A stretch of 64,000 bases of DNA, taken from assembly GCF_000250675.2 (NCBI RefSeq), contig NC_018681.1:682001-746000 (forward strand), read 5' to 3'. The position numbers were made by a program, and so were the translations under genes. Position 1 is the first letter of the stretch; each line of letters opens with the position of its first letter. This document shows positions 8,572-15,241 of this stretch, piece after piece. Source of the stretch: Nocardia brasiliensis ATCC 700358 (GTDB lineage Bacteria > Actinomycetota > Actinomycetes > Mycobacteriales > Mycobacteriaceae). The notes beneath the pieces are model-generated. The model worked only from the letters and a program-made list of their open reading frames with translations. It made no database searches and was not told the DNA's origin.

Positions 8572-9945
8572 GTGACCGACGATTCTCGTACCGCCGAACT
8601 GCGCGCGGCCGTGGCCGCGCTGATGCCACAGGCGAAAACCGATCTGACACAGCTGGTTTCGTTCAAATCGGTGGCCGACCCACGGCAGTTCCCGCCGGAG
8701 GAATGCGACCGTGCCGCGCAGTGGGTGGCGGACGCGTTCGCCGCGGCGGGGTTGACCAGGGTCGGCCTGCACGAGACGCCGGACGGCAGCAAGGCGGTCA
8801 TCGCCGCGCGTCCGGCACCCGAGGGCGCGCCGACCGTGCTGCTGTACTGCCATTACGACGTGCAGCCGCCGCTGGACGGCGCCGCCTGGCACTCGCCGGT
8901 CTGGGAACTCACCGAGCGTGACGGCCGCTGGTACGGCCGCGGCAGCGCGGACTGCAAGGGCAATATCGTCATGCATCTGACCGCGCTGCGCGCGGTGGGA
9001 CCGGACCTGCCGCTGGGCATCACGGTGGTCGCCGAGGGATCCGAGGAGCAGGGCACCGGCGGCCTCGAGCGGTTCGTCGAGACCAACCCGGAGCTGCTGC
9101 GCGCCGACGCGATCGTGATCGGCGACTGCGGCAACTTCGCCGCGGGGGTGCCGACGCTGACGGAGACGTTGCGCGGCAACGTGAATGTGGTGGTGACCGT
9201 CGAAACCTTGACCAGCCCACTGCATTCCGGCATGTTCGGCGGCGCCGCCCCGGATGCGCTCGCGGCCTTGATCCATCTGCTCGCCTCGCTGCGCGACGAA
9301 CACGGCAACACCACCGTCGCGGGACTGCAGCACGATCAGCGCTGGACCGGCGTGCAGTACCCGGAAGACCAATTCCGTAGCGACGCAGGCCTGTTGCCCG
9401 GCGTCGAGTGCACCGGCGACGGCACGATCGCCGACATGCTGTGGGCCCGGCCCGCGTTGACCGTGCTCGGCATCGACGCGCCGCCGGTGGTCGGGTCGGC
9501 CGCCGCCGTGCAGCCGTCCGCGCGGGCGCGGCTCAACCTGCGCATCCCGCCGGGCACCGATCCGGAGCAGGCGCACAAGGCGCTCGTCGCGCACCTCGAG
9601 GCGAACACGCCGTGGAACGCGAAGCTCACCATCGAACTCGAAGGCGTCGGCGCCGCGTTCCGATCGAGCAGCGGCGGACCGGCGCGCGAGGCGATGGAGG
9701 CGGCGCTGACCGCCTCCTACGGCCGCCCCACCACCACGCAGGGGCAGGGCGGCTCGATCCCGCTGTGCAATGTCTTCGCCGACACCTACCCGGCCGCCGA
9801 GATCATGCTGCTCGGCGTCGAGGAACCGAAGGCGCTGATCCACGCGCCGAACGAGAGCGTGGATCCCAGCGAGATCGAGCACATGGCCCTGGCCGAGGCG
9901 CTGTTCCTGCTCGACTACGCCGAGCAGGCCCGGCGGGCGCGCTAG
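8572..9945 (+). CDS. M20 family metallopeptidase (dipeptidase)
   Basis: A 457-residue zinc peptidase of the M20 dipeptidase branch, cytosolic. Metal and catalytic motifs in order are LLYCHYDVQPP (His ligand and Asp), GRGSADCKGN (bridging Asp; the usual second Asp of DDKG is Cys here, at a tolerant position), AEGSEEQG (general-base Glu and ligand Glu), HSGMFGG in the lid, and the C-terminal His in ALIHAPNESV. The GTG start at 8572 begins the conserved protein; the longer reading upstream carries a non-conserved basic tail. The gene converges with the MBL gene so tightly that both stop codons share CTAG. Confidence 0.9.
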   Translation: MTDDSRTAELRAAVAALMPQAKTDLTQLVSFKSVADPRQFPPEECDRAAQWVADAFAAAGLTRVGLHETPDGSKAVIAARPAPEGAPTVLLYCHYDVQPPLDGAAWHSPVWELTERDGRWYGRGSADCKGNIVMHLTALRAVGPDLPLGITVVAEGSEEQGTGGLERFVETNPELLRADAIVIGDCGNFAAGVPTLTETLRGNVNVVVTVETLTSPLHSGMFGGAAPDALAALIHLLASLRDEHGNTTVAGLQHDQRWTGVQYPEDQFRSDAGLLPGVECTGDGTIADMLWARPALTVLGIDAPPVVGSAAAVQPSARARLNLRIPPGTDPEQAHKALVAHLEANTPWNAKLTIELEGVGAAFRSSSGGPAREAMEAALTASYGRPTTTQGQGGSIPLCNVFADTYPAAEIMLLGVEEPKALIHAPNESVDPSEIEHMALAEALFLLDYAEQARRAR

Positions 9946-10586
9946 AACTCGCGCTGGTCTTCCGGCTCCACCACGGTGAATTCTGTTTCGGCAGGCCCCA
10001 TTTCGGCCAGCCTGCCGAAGTAGATGCCCTGCGCGGCGGGCTCGATGATGCCGTAGTGGATGGGCAGCGCGGTGCGCGGCCGCACCGCGCGCAGGTAGTC
10101 CACCGCCTCGCTGAGCCGCATCCACGGCGCGGCCGCGGGCAGCGCGAGCACGCCGACCGGGACCGGCGGCACCCACAGCGAGTCACCCGGGTGCACCAGC
10201 TGCGCCGGATCGTCCGGGGTGCCCAGCTGGAAGACGGTGTTGTCCACCACGGGCAGCTCCGGATGGATCACCGCGTGCCTGCCGCCACCACCGGTGATCC
10301 GCAGGTCACCGAGCGCGAGCACGTTGCCGGCGTGCACCGCCTCCCACTGTTCGCCGCGCTGCTGCGCGGTCTGCGGATCGGCGAGCAGCCGCGCCCCCGG
10401 ATTGGCCTCGATCAGCGCCTCGATCCGGTTCGGGTCGATGTGGTCGGGATGCTGGTGGGTGATCGCGATCGCGTCCAGGCCGGTGAGACCCTCGAAGCCG
10501 TGCGAGAACGTGCCGGGATCGAAGAGCACCTTCTTGCCGTGCAACTCGACGAGTAAGCAGGAGTGGCCGAAGTGGGCTATGCGCAT
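9942..10586 (-). CDS. MBL-fold metal-dependent hydrolase (UlaG/YtnP-like)
   Basis: A 214-residue metallo-beta-lactamase-fold protein. It opens MRIAHFGHSCLLVE, typical of the UlaG-like branch, has the zinc motif THQHPDHID (about residues 59-67) and a later PIHYG His. Small members of this group act as phosphodiesterases or lactonases; the substrate cannot be told. No signal peptide. The stop overlaps the stop of the convergent M20 gene by four bases. A TAACAT hexamer lies six bases before ATG, so the mRNA is probably leaderless. Confidence 0.85.
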   Translation of the reverse strand: MRIAHFGHSCLLVELHGKKVLFDPGTFSHGFEGLTGLDAIAITHQHPDHIDPNRIEALIEANPGARLLADPQTAQQRGEQWEAVHAGNVLALGDLRITGGGGRHAVIHPELPVVDNTVFQLGTPDDPAQLVHPGDSLWVPPVPVGVLALPAAAPWMRLSEAVDYLRAVRPRTALPIHYGIIEPAAQGIYFGRLAEMGPAETEFTVVEPEDQREF

Positions 10587-10592
10587 GGCGCC

Positions 10593-10598
10593 ATGTTA
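10593..10598 (-). promoter_or_regulatory. -10 hexamer, leaderless MBL gene promoter
   Basis: TAACAT on the minus strand, six bases before the start codon of the MBL hydrolase. Confidence 0.45.
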
Positions 10599-10715
10599 GG
10601 CGCGGCGCGGTCCACGGCCCTCGCCCGCGAATCTTGGCCGACCCCGGAGGTGCCGCGGGCAACCAGCACAACTACGCTGCTGAGGTAACCCCCCACCCCA
10701 CTTGAGGAGCAACGC

Positions 10716-10952
10716 GTGGCACGAGTCGTGGTCGAGGTGATGCCGAAGGCCGAGATCCTGGACCCCCAGGGACAGGCCATCGTCGGTGCACTCCCGCGCC
10801 TGGGATTCGAGGGCATCTCGGATGTCCGGCAGGGCAAGCGATTCGAGCTCGACGTCGACGACAGTGTCGGCGACGCGGAGCTCGCGCAGATCGCCGAATC
10901 GCTGCTGGCCAACACCGTGATCGAGGAGTGGAAGGTGGTTCGCCTGCCATGA
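10716..10952 (+). CDS. purS: Phosphoribosylformylglycinamidine synthase subunit PurS
   Basis: A 78-residue subunit of the three-part FGAM synthase (PurSQL), which performs the fourth step of purine synthesis. It shows the family start MARVVVEVMPKAEILDPQG and the GFEGISDVRQGKRFEL block; PurS dimers bridge PurQ and PurL and help pass ammonia. GTG start with GAGGAG six bases upstream; a TACGCT hexamer near 10675 is a plausible -10. Stop overlaps the purQ start (ATGA), so the two are translationally coupled. purL is 9 kb away in this genome. Confidence 0.95.
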   Translation: MARVVVEVMPKAEILDPQGQAIVGALPRLGFEGISDVRQGKRFELDVDDSVGDAELAQIAESLLANTVIEEWKVVRLP

Positions 10953-11626
10953 CGGCGCGGATCGGAGTCATCACCTTTCCGGGGACGCTCGACGATGTCG
11001 ACGCGGCCCGCGCGGTGCGCTTGTCCGGCGCCGAGGCGGTCAGCCTGTGGCACGCGGACGCGGATCTGAAGCAGGTCGACGCGGTCGTCGTGCCGGGCGG
11101 TTTCTCCTACGGTGACTACCTGCGCGCCGGCGCGATCGCCCGGTTCGCCCCGGTGATGGGCGAGGTCGTGCGCGCGGCGCAGTCCGGCCTGCCGGTGCTG
11201 GGCATCTGCAACGGTTTTCAGGTGCTGTGCGAGGCCGGCCTGCTGCCCGGCGCGCTGACCCGCAACGAAGGTCTGCACTTCATCTGCCGCGACGAGTGGC
11301 TGCGGGTGGAATCGGCGGCCACGGTGTGGACCTCACGGTACGAGGCGGGTGCGCAGATCCTCATCCCGCTCAAGTCCGGTGAGGGCCGCTACCAGGCGTC
11401 CACCGCCGTGCTGGACGAGCTGGAGGGCGAAGGCCGGGTGGTCTTCCGCTACGCCGGTGACAATCCGAACGGTTCGCAGCGCGGCATCGCGGGCATCGCC
11501 TCGGCCGACGGCCGCATCGTCGGCCTGATGCCGCACCCCGAGCACGCGACCGAGCCGCTCACCGGCCCGAGCGACGACGGCCTCGGCCTGTTCCTCTCGG
11601 TGCTGGACACCCTCGTCTCGGCCTGA
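10949..11626 (+). CDS. purQ: Phosphoribosylformylglycinamidine synthase subunit PurQ (glutaminase)
   Basis: A 225-residue class I glutamine amidotransferase that releases ammonia from glutamine for PurL. The oxyanion block VPGGFSYGDYLRAG, nucleophile Cys in GICNGFQVLCE, and the His/Glu pair in MPHPEHATE are all present. ATG 10949 overlaps the purS stop by four bases; a longer reading upstream inside purS is rejected. The next gene downstream is on the opposite strand, so the operon is just purSQ. Confidence 0.96.
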   Translation: MTARIGVITFPGTLDDVDAARAVRLSGAEAVSLWHADADLKQVDAVVVPGGFSYGDYLRAGAIARFAPVMGEVVRAAQSGLPVLGICNGFQVLCEAGLLPGALTRNEGLHFICRDEWLRVESAATVWTSRYEAGAQILIPLKSGEGRYQASTAVLDELEGEGRVVFRYAGDNPNGSQRGIAGIASADGRIVGLMPHPEHATEPLTGPSDDGLGLFLSVLDTLVSA

Positions 11627-11633
11627 TCCGCCG

Positions 11634-12710
11634 TCAGGTGATGCGATCGACGATGTCGAATTCGACGCCGTCGGCGCGGGCGATGAAACCGTGCTGGATC
11701 GCCTGATTGCCTTGAAAGGCGCGCTGGCCGCCGGGGGTCTCCAGGATCACCCCGTGGTCCAGCGCGCCGAGGACTTCGGGCACGCGCAGTGAGCCGACCG
11801 CGTGCGCGAGCCCGGCCAGGGTGTGGATGGCCTCGTAGGTCATATTGCTGAAACTGGTCAGCGCGGGGGCGAATTCACCGTGCCGCTTGCGATAGCGGGC
11901 CACCCGTTCGCGCCCGTCCGGTGAACGCTCGTCGATGAAAAAGCTGGATGCCACATAGAAGTTGTGGTTGGCCCCGGGGCCGCCCGCCAGCAGGACGTTC
12001 TCGTCCGCCGCCGGACTGATCCGCAATTGCGAGGCCGCGCGGCCGGTCGCCGCGAACTGCCGGTTGAACCGGGACACGTCCGCGCCGACCATCAGGATCA
12101 TCACGCCTTGGGCCTGATCCAGCGCCGGATGGGAGAGGAAGTCGCCGAAATCGGGCGAACCGAGCGGCACGAACCGCTCGAGCACGATGGCGTCGGGGTC
12201 GGCCAGGCTGTTGCGGATCGCCTTGGCCGATTCCCGCGGCCAGATGTAATCGTTGCCGATGATCGCCCAGCGCCGGATGCCGTGTTCGCGCGCCAGCCAG
12301 TGCACGGCGGGCAGCGTCTGCCCCGCCGGATGCTCGCCCAGCATCAGTACGCCGGGCAGTTCGTCCGGCAGGCCCTCGTGCCCGGTGGCGAACAGATAGG
12401 GCACCCGGCTCGCGGTCGCTCGCGCCACCGCCAGCCGCACCGCGGAGGTGTGCCAGCCGGTGATCGCGTCCACCATTCCGGTCGCGAGCAGGGCGGAAAC
12501 CTCGCTCGCCACCTCGTGTGGCGGCCTGCCGCCGTCGATATTCGTAGTACGAATTTCGCGACCGAGAATTCCTGTGCCCCGGTTGATTTCGTCGACGGCC
12601 AGCGAAATCGCCGCGTCGCACGAGGGGGCCACGATACCGCCGGGACCCTGCATCGGAACGATGTTCAGGATCTCGATAGTGCCCTCGGGGCTCTCGCCGA
12701 ACGCTGACAT
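11634..12710 (-). CDS. AmiC/FmdD-like amide or urea binding protein without signal peptide
   Basis: A 358-residue type I periplasmic-binding-fold protein of the amide/urea/branched-chain amino acid group. Early strand IEILNIVPMQGPGGIVAPSC, then AVDEINRGTGILGREI, GWHTSAVRLAVA, and GNDYIWPRES are typical of AmiC and short-chain amide binding proteins. Unlike transporter components it begins MSAFGESPEG and has no signal peptide or lipobox, and no permease or ATPase genes are near. It is divergent (52-bp gap) from a MarR regulator. This resembles the cytosolic sensor AmiC rather than a transport protein; a sensory role with the MarR partner is an inference. Confidence 0.8.
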   Translation of the reverse strand: MSAFGESPEGTIEILNIVPMQGPGGIVAPSCDAAISLAVDEINRGTGILGREIRTTNIDGGRPPHEVASEVSALLATGMVDAITGWHTSAVRLAVARATASRVPYLFATGHEGLPDELPGVLMLGEHPAGQTLPAVHWLAREHGIRRWAIIGNDYIWPRESAKAIRNSLADPDAIVLERFVPLGSPDFGDFLSHPALDQAQGVMILMVGADVSRFNRQFAATGRAASQLRISPAADENVLLAGGPGANHNFYVASSFFIDERSPDGRERVARYRKRHGEFAPALTSFSNMTYEAIHTLAGLAHAVGSLRVPEVLGALDHGVILETPGGQRAFQGNQAIQHGFIARADGVEFDIVDRIT

Positions 12711-12762
12711 TCGGTACTCTTCTTCTCGTTCGAGCGAAATTCATGGCAGGCAGGAAATAACA

Positions 12763-13194
12763 ATGACGACCATTGTAAGCGGATATTCGACGCTGCATGG
12801 TGCGCTGCGTGCCGCAGAACGCGGTTGGCTGCGTCACTTGGACGCAGCACTGTGTGCCAGGCAGCTCACGGCCGATCAGTGGTCGATGCTGTCGAATCTC
12901 TCCAGCGAGACCGGCATCACGATGAGCGAGCTTGCGGCCAGGTCACAGCTGGCGCCGTCCTCGGCGACCAGGCACGCGGACTACCTGGCCGAGCGCGGTC
13001 TGATCTTCCGGCTCGCCGCACAGGACGACCGCAGGCGGATCCTGATCGGGCTCAGCAGGCTCGGCGCGGAACTCGTCGCGTCGGTGCGCGCCGAAGAGGC
13101 GCGCGCGGAACAGGAACTGCGCGCCCGGATCGGTGCGCGCCGTTATGCGGACCTCATGCGACTGCTGGAACTCGTTTCCGTGAATCCGGGGTAA
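12763..13194 (+). CDS. MarR family transcriptional regulator
   Basis: A 143-residue winged-helix regulator. Residues about 30-100 contain the recognition helix region (MSELAARSQLAPSSATRHADYLAERGLI) and the DDRRRILIGLS wing, the classic MarR signature; terminal helices mediate dimerisation. ATG 12763 follows AGGAAA by about six bases. Divergent arrangement with the AmiC-like gene suggests both promoters lie in the 52-bp gap and are controlled together. Ligand unknown, possibly an amide-type compound bound by its neighbour. Confidence 0.9.
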   Translation: MTTIVSGYSTLHGALRAAERGWLRHLDAALCARQLTADQWSMLSNLSSETGITMSELAARSQLAPSSATRHADYLAERGLIFRLAAQDDRRRILIGLSRLGAELVASVRAEEARAEQELRARIGARRYADLMRLLELVSVNPG

Positions 13195-13728
13195 GCGCGC
13201 ATTCATCCGATGTATGTCCAGAACGTCCGATCTGTGATCGGCGGTGTCTTCGCTTGTCCGCCAAACCGTTCCACCCGGAACTAACCGGCGGTGCCGGGCA
13301 TTCGAACCGAATCGCGGATTGTTTCGCGGCCATGTGAGTGGCCGTTCATTGCGGCCGCGCAATAGCCGGGCGCGGCTGCGGCTCGGCGGTGCCGCCGTGG
13401 GGTCTGTCGGCCCGCTGGAGCCATCGGCCCGCCCCGGGCGACTAACTCGTCCATCTTTCCTTTTTTGTCGGCACAGCGGCAGGCCGGGCTCGGCCGGCCG
13501 GTTGTGTTGCCATCGGCCGGATTGGGTTGTGCGGGTTGAGCATTGATTTGGTCGGACGACCGACCAGTTAATTATGGAGTAGCCAAATTCTATTTAAATG
13601 AAGTCCGGAGCGAGGCGACTTCGTTTAATTTCCCGACACGCCGGGTCGGATCGTCACGCGCCACGTGACAGTTGGCATGATCACGTGCGCTAAGTCATCC
13701 ATGGATCGACCTACAAACAGGAGGAACA
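13195..13728. other. 534-bp gene-free leader of the peptide array
   Basis: No convincing gene. It contains a 6-bp dyad GGTCGG/CCGACC around ACGA (13550-13565), followed by the only strongly AT-rich stretch in the neighbourhood (about 13566-13600). That is a likely promoter region for the array, though no box is certain. From about 13608 the sequence begins to resemble the spacer units between the downstream peptide genes (GAGGCGACTTCG ... CCGACA, then TGGCATGATC), so the first gene probably has the same kind of leader. Confidence 0.5.
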
Positions 13729-13815
13729 ATGCTGCTGCCCGTGGTTGGAAGTATGGCCGGTGCCGCTATTGCTGCGCTTACCGTCATCCTCGGCATCATC
13801 ATCGCGGTCATCTAG
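13729..13815 (+). CDS. Tandem hydrophobic peptide, copy 1
   Basis: 28 residues starting MLLPVVGSMAGAAIAA and continuing as an unbroken Ile/Leu/Val/Gly/Ala stretch to the end. There is no charged residue at all. Pro4 precedes a segment long enough to span a membrane once. Gly7, Gly11 and Ala15 form a glycine-zipper face. AGGAGG lies five bases before ATG. Identical in protein to copy 2 although six codons differ, all at the third base. No family recognised. Function unknown; a membrane-inserting or surface peptide is the safest statement. Confidence 0.85.
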   Translation: MLLPVVGSMAGAAIAALTVILGIIIAVI

Positions 13816-13844
13816 CACTCCGTTCGGACCGAGTTCGTGAAACT

Positions 13845-13900
13845 GCCTCCGGTGTGAGGCGACCTCGGCTAAGTTCCTGAAATGTCGAGGTAGTTCGACA
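13845..13900 (+). other. Spacer element 1: two hairpins and TTCGACA
   Basis: Hairpin 1 GCCTC/GAGGC (13845-13860), hairpin 2 ACCTCG/CGAGGT (13862-13891), then TTCGACA (13894-13900). The same order recurs in every spacer of the array. Confidence 0.6.
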
Positions 13901-13967
13901 TCTCTGATATCCGCAGCGGCACTCCGTCGCTGTGCGATCACTAGCTCTACCGACAACAGGAGGAACA

Positions 13968-14054
13968 ATGCTTCTGCCCGTGGTTGGAAGTATGGCCGGT
14001 GCTGCCATTGCGGCTCTTACCGTGATCCTCGGCATCATCATCGCGGTCATCTAG
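13968..14054 (+). CDS. Tandem hydrophobic peptide, copy 2
   Basis: Same 28-residue peptide as copy 1, encoded with six synonymous third-base changes and no replacement. AGGAGG lies five bases before ATG, in the block ACAACAGGAGGAACA. Third-base-only divergence between two copies this short is direct evidence that the reading frame is translated and conserved. Confidence 0.85.
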   Translation: MLLPVVGSMAGAAIAALTVILGIIIAVI

Positions 14055-14079
14055 CTTCCCAGCTGGCTGAGCTCTCCCC

Positions 14080-14137
14080 CGCCTCTCGTCCGAGGCGATC
14101 CTCGGCCGATTTCCTCTCCGGCCGAGATGGTTTGACA
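14080..14137 (+). other. Spacer element 2: two hairpins and TTTGACA
   Basis: Hairpin 1 CGCCTC/GAGGCG (14080-14097), hairpin 2 CTCGGCC/GGCCGAG (14101-14126), then TTTGACA (14131-14137). CATGAT lies 18 bases after TTGACA, so this copy could also hold a promoter. Stem 2 differs in sequence from the other spacers but stays paired. Confidence 0.6.
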
Positions 14138-14206
14138 TTCTGAAATCGAGAGTGGCATGATCGCCGCTGCTCGATTAAATGGTTCAACCGACAAACAGGA
14201 GGAACA

Positions 14207-14293
14207 ATGCTTCTGCCCGGTGTTGGTAGTTTTCTGGGTGCAGCCGTCGCGGCCCTGGGTGTGATTCTGGGGATCATCGTCGCGGTCATCTAG
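14207..14293 (+). CDS. Tandem hydrophobic peptide, copy 3
   Basis: 28 residues starting MLLPGVGSFLGAAVAALG, the second subtype of the array. Relative to copies 1-2, six internal positions change between small or hydrophobic residues and none adds a charge. Two glycine-zipper runs are visible, Gly7-Gly11-Ala15 and Gly18-Gly22-Ala26, on one helix face. Preceded by the same ACAAACAGGAGGAACA block. Protein identical to copy 4 despite nine synonymous codon differences. Confidence 0.85.
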   Translation: MLLPGVGSFLGAAVAALGVILGIIVAVI

Positions 14294-14328
14294 TCAGCGC
14301 CTTCGGCACTGCTAGCTGAGATCGCCAC

Positions 14329-14385
14329 CGCCTCGCCTCTGAGGCGCCCTCGATCCGAATTCTGTGTGATCGAGGATGTTCGACA
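14329..14385 (+). other. Spacer element 3: two hairpins and TTCGACA
   Basis: Hairpin 1 CGCCTC/GAGGCG (14329-14346), hairpin 2 CCTCGATC/GATCGAGG (14348-14375), TTCGACA (14379-14385). The element ends only 32 bases before the next ATG, so here it must lie in the immediate mRNA leader. Confidence 0.6.
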
Positions 14386-14417
14386 ATCAATGGATCGACC
14401 GACAAACAGGAGAAACA

Positions 14418-14504
14418 ATGCTTCTGCCCGGTGTTGGTAGTTTCTTGGGTGCTGCCGTTGCGGCCCTCGGCGTGATTCTCGGCATCATCGTCGCCGTCAT
14501 CTAG
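14418..14504 (+). CDS. Tandem hydrophobic peptide, copy 4
   Basis: Same 28-residue peptide as copy 3. The ribosome block is ACAAACAGGAGAAACA, the only copy with AGGAGA instead of AGGAGG. All nine codon differences from copy 3 are silent (for example TTT/TTC, CTG/TTG, GGG/GGC). No charged residue; a single hydrophobic helix is expected. Confidence 0.85.
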   Translation: MLLPGVGSFLGAAVAALGVILGIIVAVI

Positions 14505-14591
14505 TTGGCGCCGCCCGGCTTCATCGTGCCGGGCTTCATGAGGAATCGGACTACTTCCAGCTGGAGTCTCCGAGCCTGTTGAAATCTGCAT

Positions 14592-14647
14592 CGCCTCGAC
14601 TGCGAGGCGTCCTCGACGAGCATTCGATACGTCGAGGTAGTTCGACA
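14592..14647 (+). other. Spacer element 4: two hairpins and TTCGACA
   Basis: Hairpin 1 CGCCTCG/CGAGGCG (14592-14609), hairpin 2 CCTCGACG/CGTCGAGG (14611-14637), TTCGACA (14641-14647). This spacer is the longest of the four and also contains a CCCGGCTTCATCGTGCCGGG hairpin near 14509-14530. Confidence 0.6.
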
Positions 14648-14718
14648 GACTGAATGCCACTGAGCTGGCATCATCACTACTTTTCCGACAGTGGTTAGAC
14701 CGACAAACAGGAGGAACA

Positions 14719-14805
14719 ATGCTTCTGCCCGGTGTTGGTAGTTTCTTGGGTGCAGCCGTGGCGGCCCTGGGCGTGATTCTCGGAATCATCGTCGCCGTCG
14801 TCTAG
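14719..14805 (+). CDS. Tandem hydrophobic peptide, copy 5
   Basis: 28 residues, identical to copies 3 and 4 except the last residue is Val instead of Ile. AGGAGG five bases upstream in ACAAACAGGAGGAACA. Versus copy 4 there are four silent changes and this one conservative change. It is the last unit; a strong factor-independent terminator follows about 46 bases later, so the array looks like a single transcription unit that ends here. Confidence 0.85.
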   Translation: MLLPGVGSFLGAAVAALGVILGIIVAVV

Positions 14806-14814
14806 TTGTCACCT

Positions 14815-14890
14815 CTGACTGGCTACTGATCCAGTCAGCACAGAACGAAATCGTGCCGGACGACTGCAGCGTCCGGCACGCTTCTTTTTA
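14815..14890 (+). terminator. Terminator closing the peptide array
   Basis: An 8-bp hairpin (CTGACTGG/CCAGTCAG, 14815-14838) precedes a perfect 11-bp stem CGTGCCGGACG/CGTCCGGCACG (14852-14862 and 14870-14880) with a 7-base loop and CTTCTTTTTA tail. This is the most canonical intrinsic terminator in the window. Confidence 0.85.
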
Positions 14891-15170
14891 TCCGGCGAAG
14901 TTTGTCTCCCGGGGATTGCTGTAGCCGAACAGTGAAATAGATTCTGTTCATTTCAGGGCGGTGCGAATGGCTCCCGACGACGTAGCTCGGGGCATCCGGC
15001 GGGTGCCGGTCGTGGGGGCGTACGCGGGGCTCGAATACCACCGGTGCGGGGCATATCGTGCGCGGCCGGCTTTCGGGTGCCCGGGGACGTCTTCCGTGCG
15101 CACAGCGCTGATCGCCGCAGCGCCGCGGTTCTCCTTCGGGTCGCGTAACCTGTTGGCCCCCAGACGCATC
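14891..15170. other. Gene-free stretch between array and mycolyltransferase
   Basis: No supported gene. A weak GAACAG/CTGTTC inverted repeat lies near 14928-14950; otherwise nothing stands out. Confidence 0.4.
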
Positions 15171-15213
15171 GGAGGACCGGGGCGGCCCGTACACAGGCCA
15201 CACCCGGTCCTCC
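15171..15213 (-). terminator. Hairpin terminator of the mycolyltransferase gene
   Basis: Perfect 11-bp arms (15171-15181 and 15203-15213) with a GGCC/GGCC inner stem, 28 bases beyond the stop of the leftward mycolyltransferase gene. Confidence 0.55.
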
Positions 15214-15241
15214 GGACCGTCGAACTATCGGTGGTGGGGAA

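Larger units (their letters stand above)
13729..14805 (+). repeat. Tandem array of five 28-residue hydrophobic peptide genes
   Basis: Five head-to-tail units with start-to-start distances of 239, 239, 211 and 301 bases. Each unit has a 5' spacer with paired hairpins, a near-invariant ribosome-binding block (ACAACAGGAGGAACA or ACAAACAGGAGGAACA) and an 87-base gene ending in TAG. Copies 1-2 encode one identical peptide; copies 3-4 encode a second identical peptide; copy 5 differs from those by one residue. Nearly all base differences inside the genes are synonymous, which shows selection on the peptide. Confidence 0.9.

Noticed and set aside
8932..8961. M20 peptidase thought to lack its bridging metal Asp (DCKG instead of DDKG)
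   Set aside because: The bridging residue is the first Asp, which is present; the second position varies in the family (for example Met in DapE-type enzymes).
13711..14719. Minus-strand frames antisense to the peptide array (70-170 residues)
   Set aside because: Substitutions among copies are silent only in the plus-strand 28-codon frame, so selection acts there; the antisense frames have no ribosome site. An antisense RNA is not excluded.
13729..14805. Array considered as a CRISPR
   Set aside because: Repeats are 87-base genes with ribosome sites and structured spacers of unequal length, not short repeats with unique spacers.
13729..14805. Array considered as duplicated attenuator leader peptides
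   Set aside because: No amino-acid run suited to attenuation, and the last unit ends in a terminator with no same-strand gene after it.
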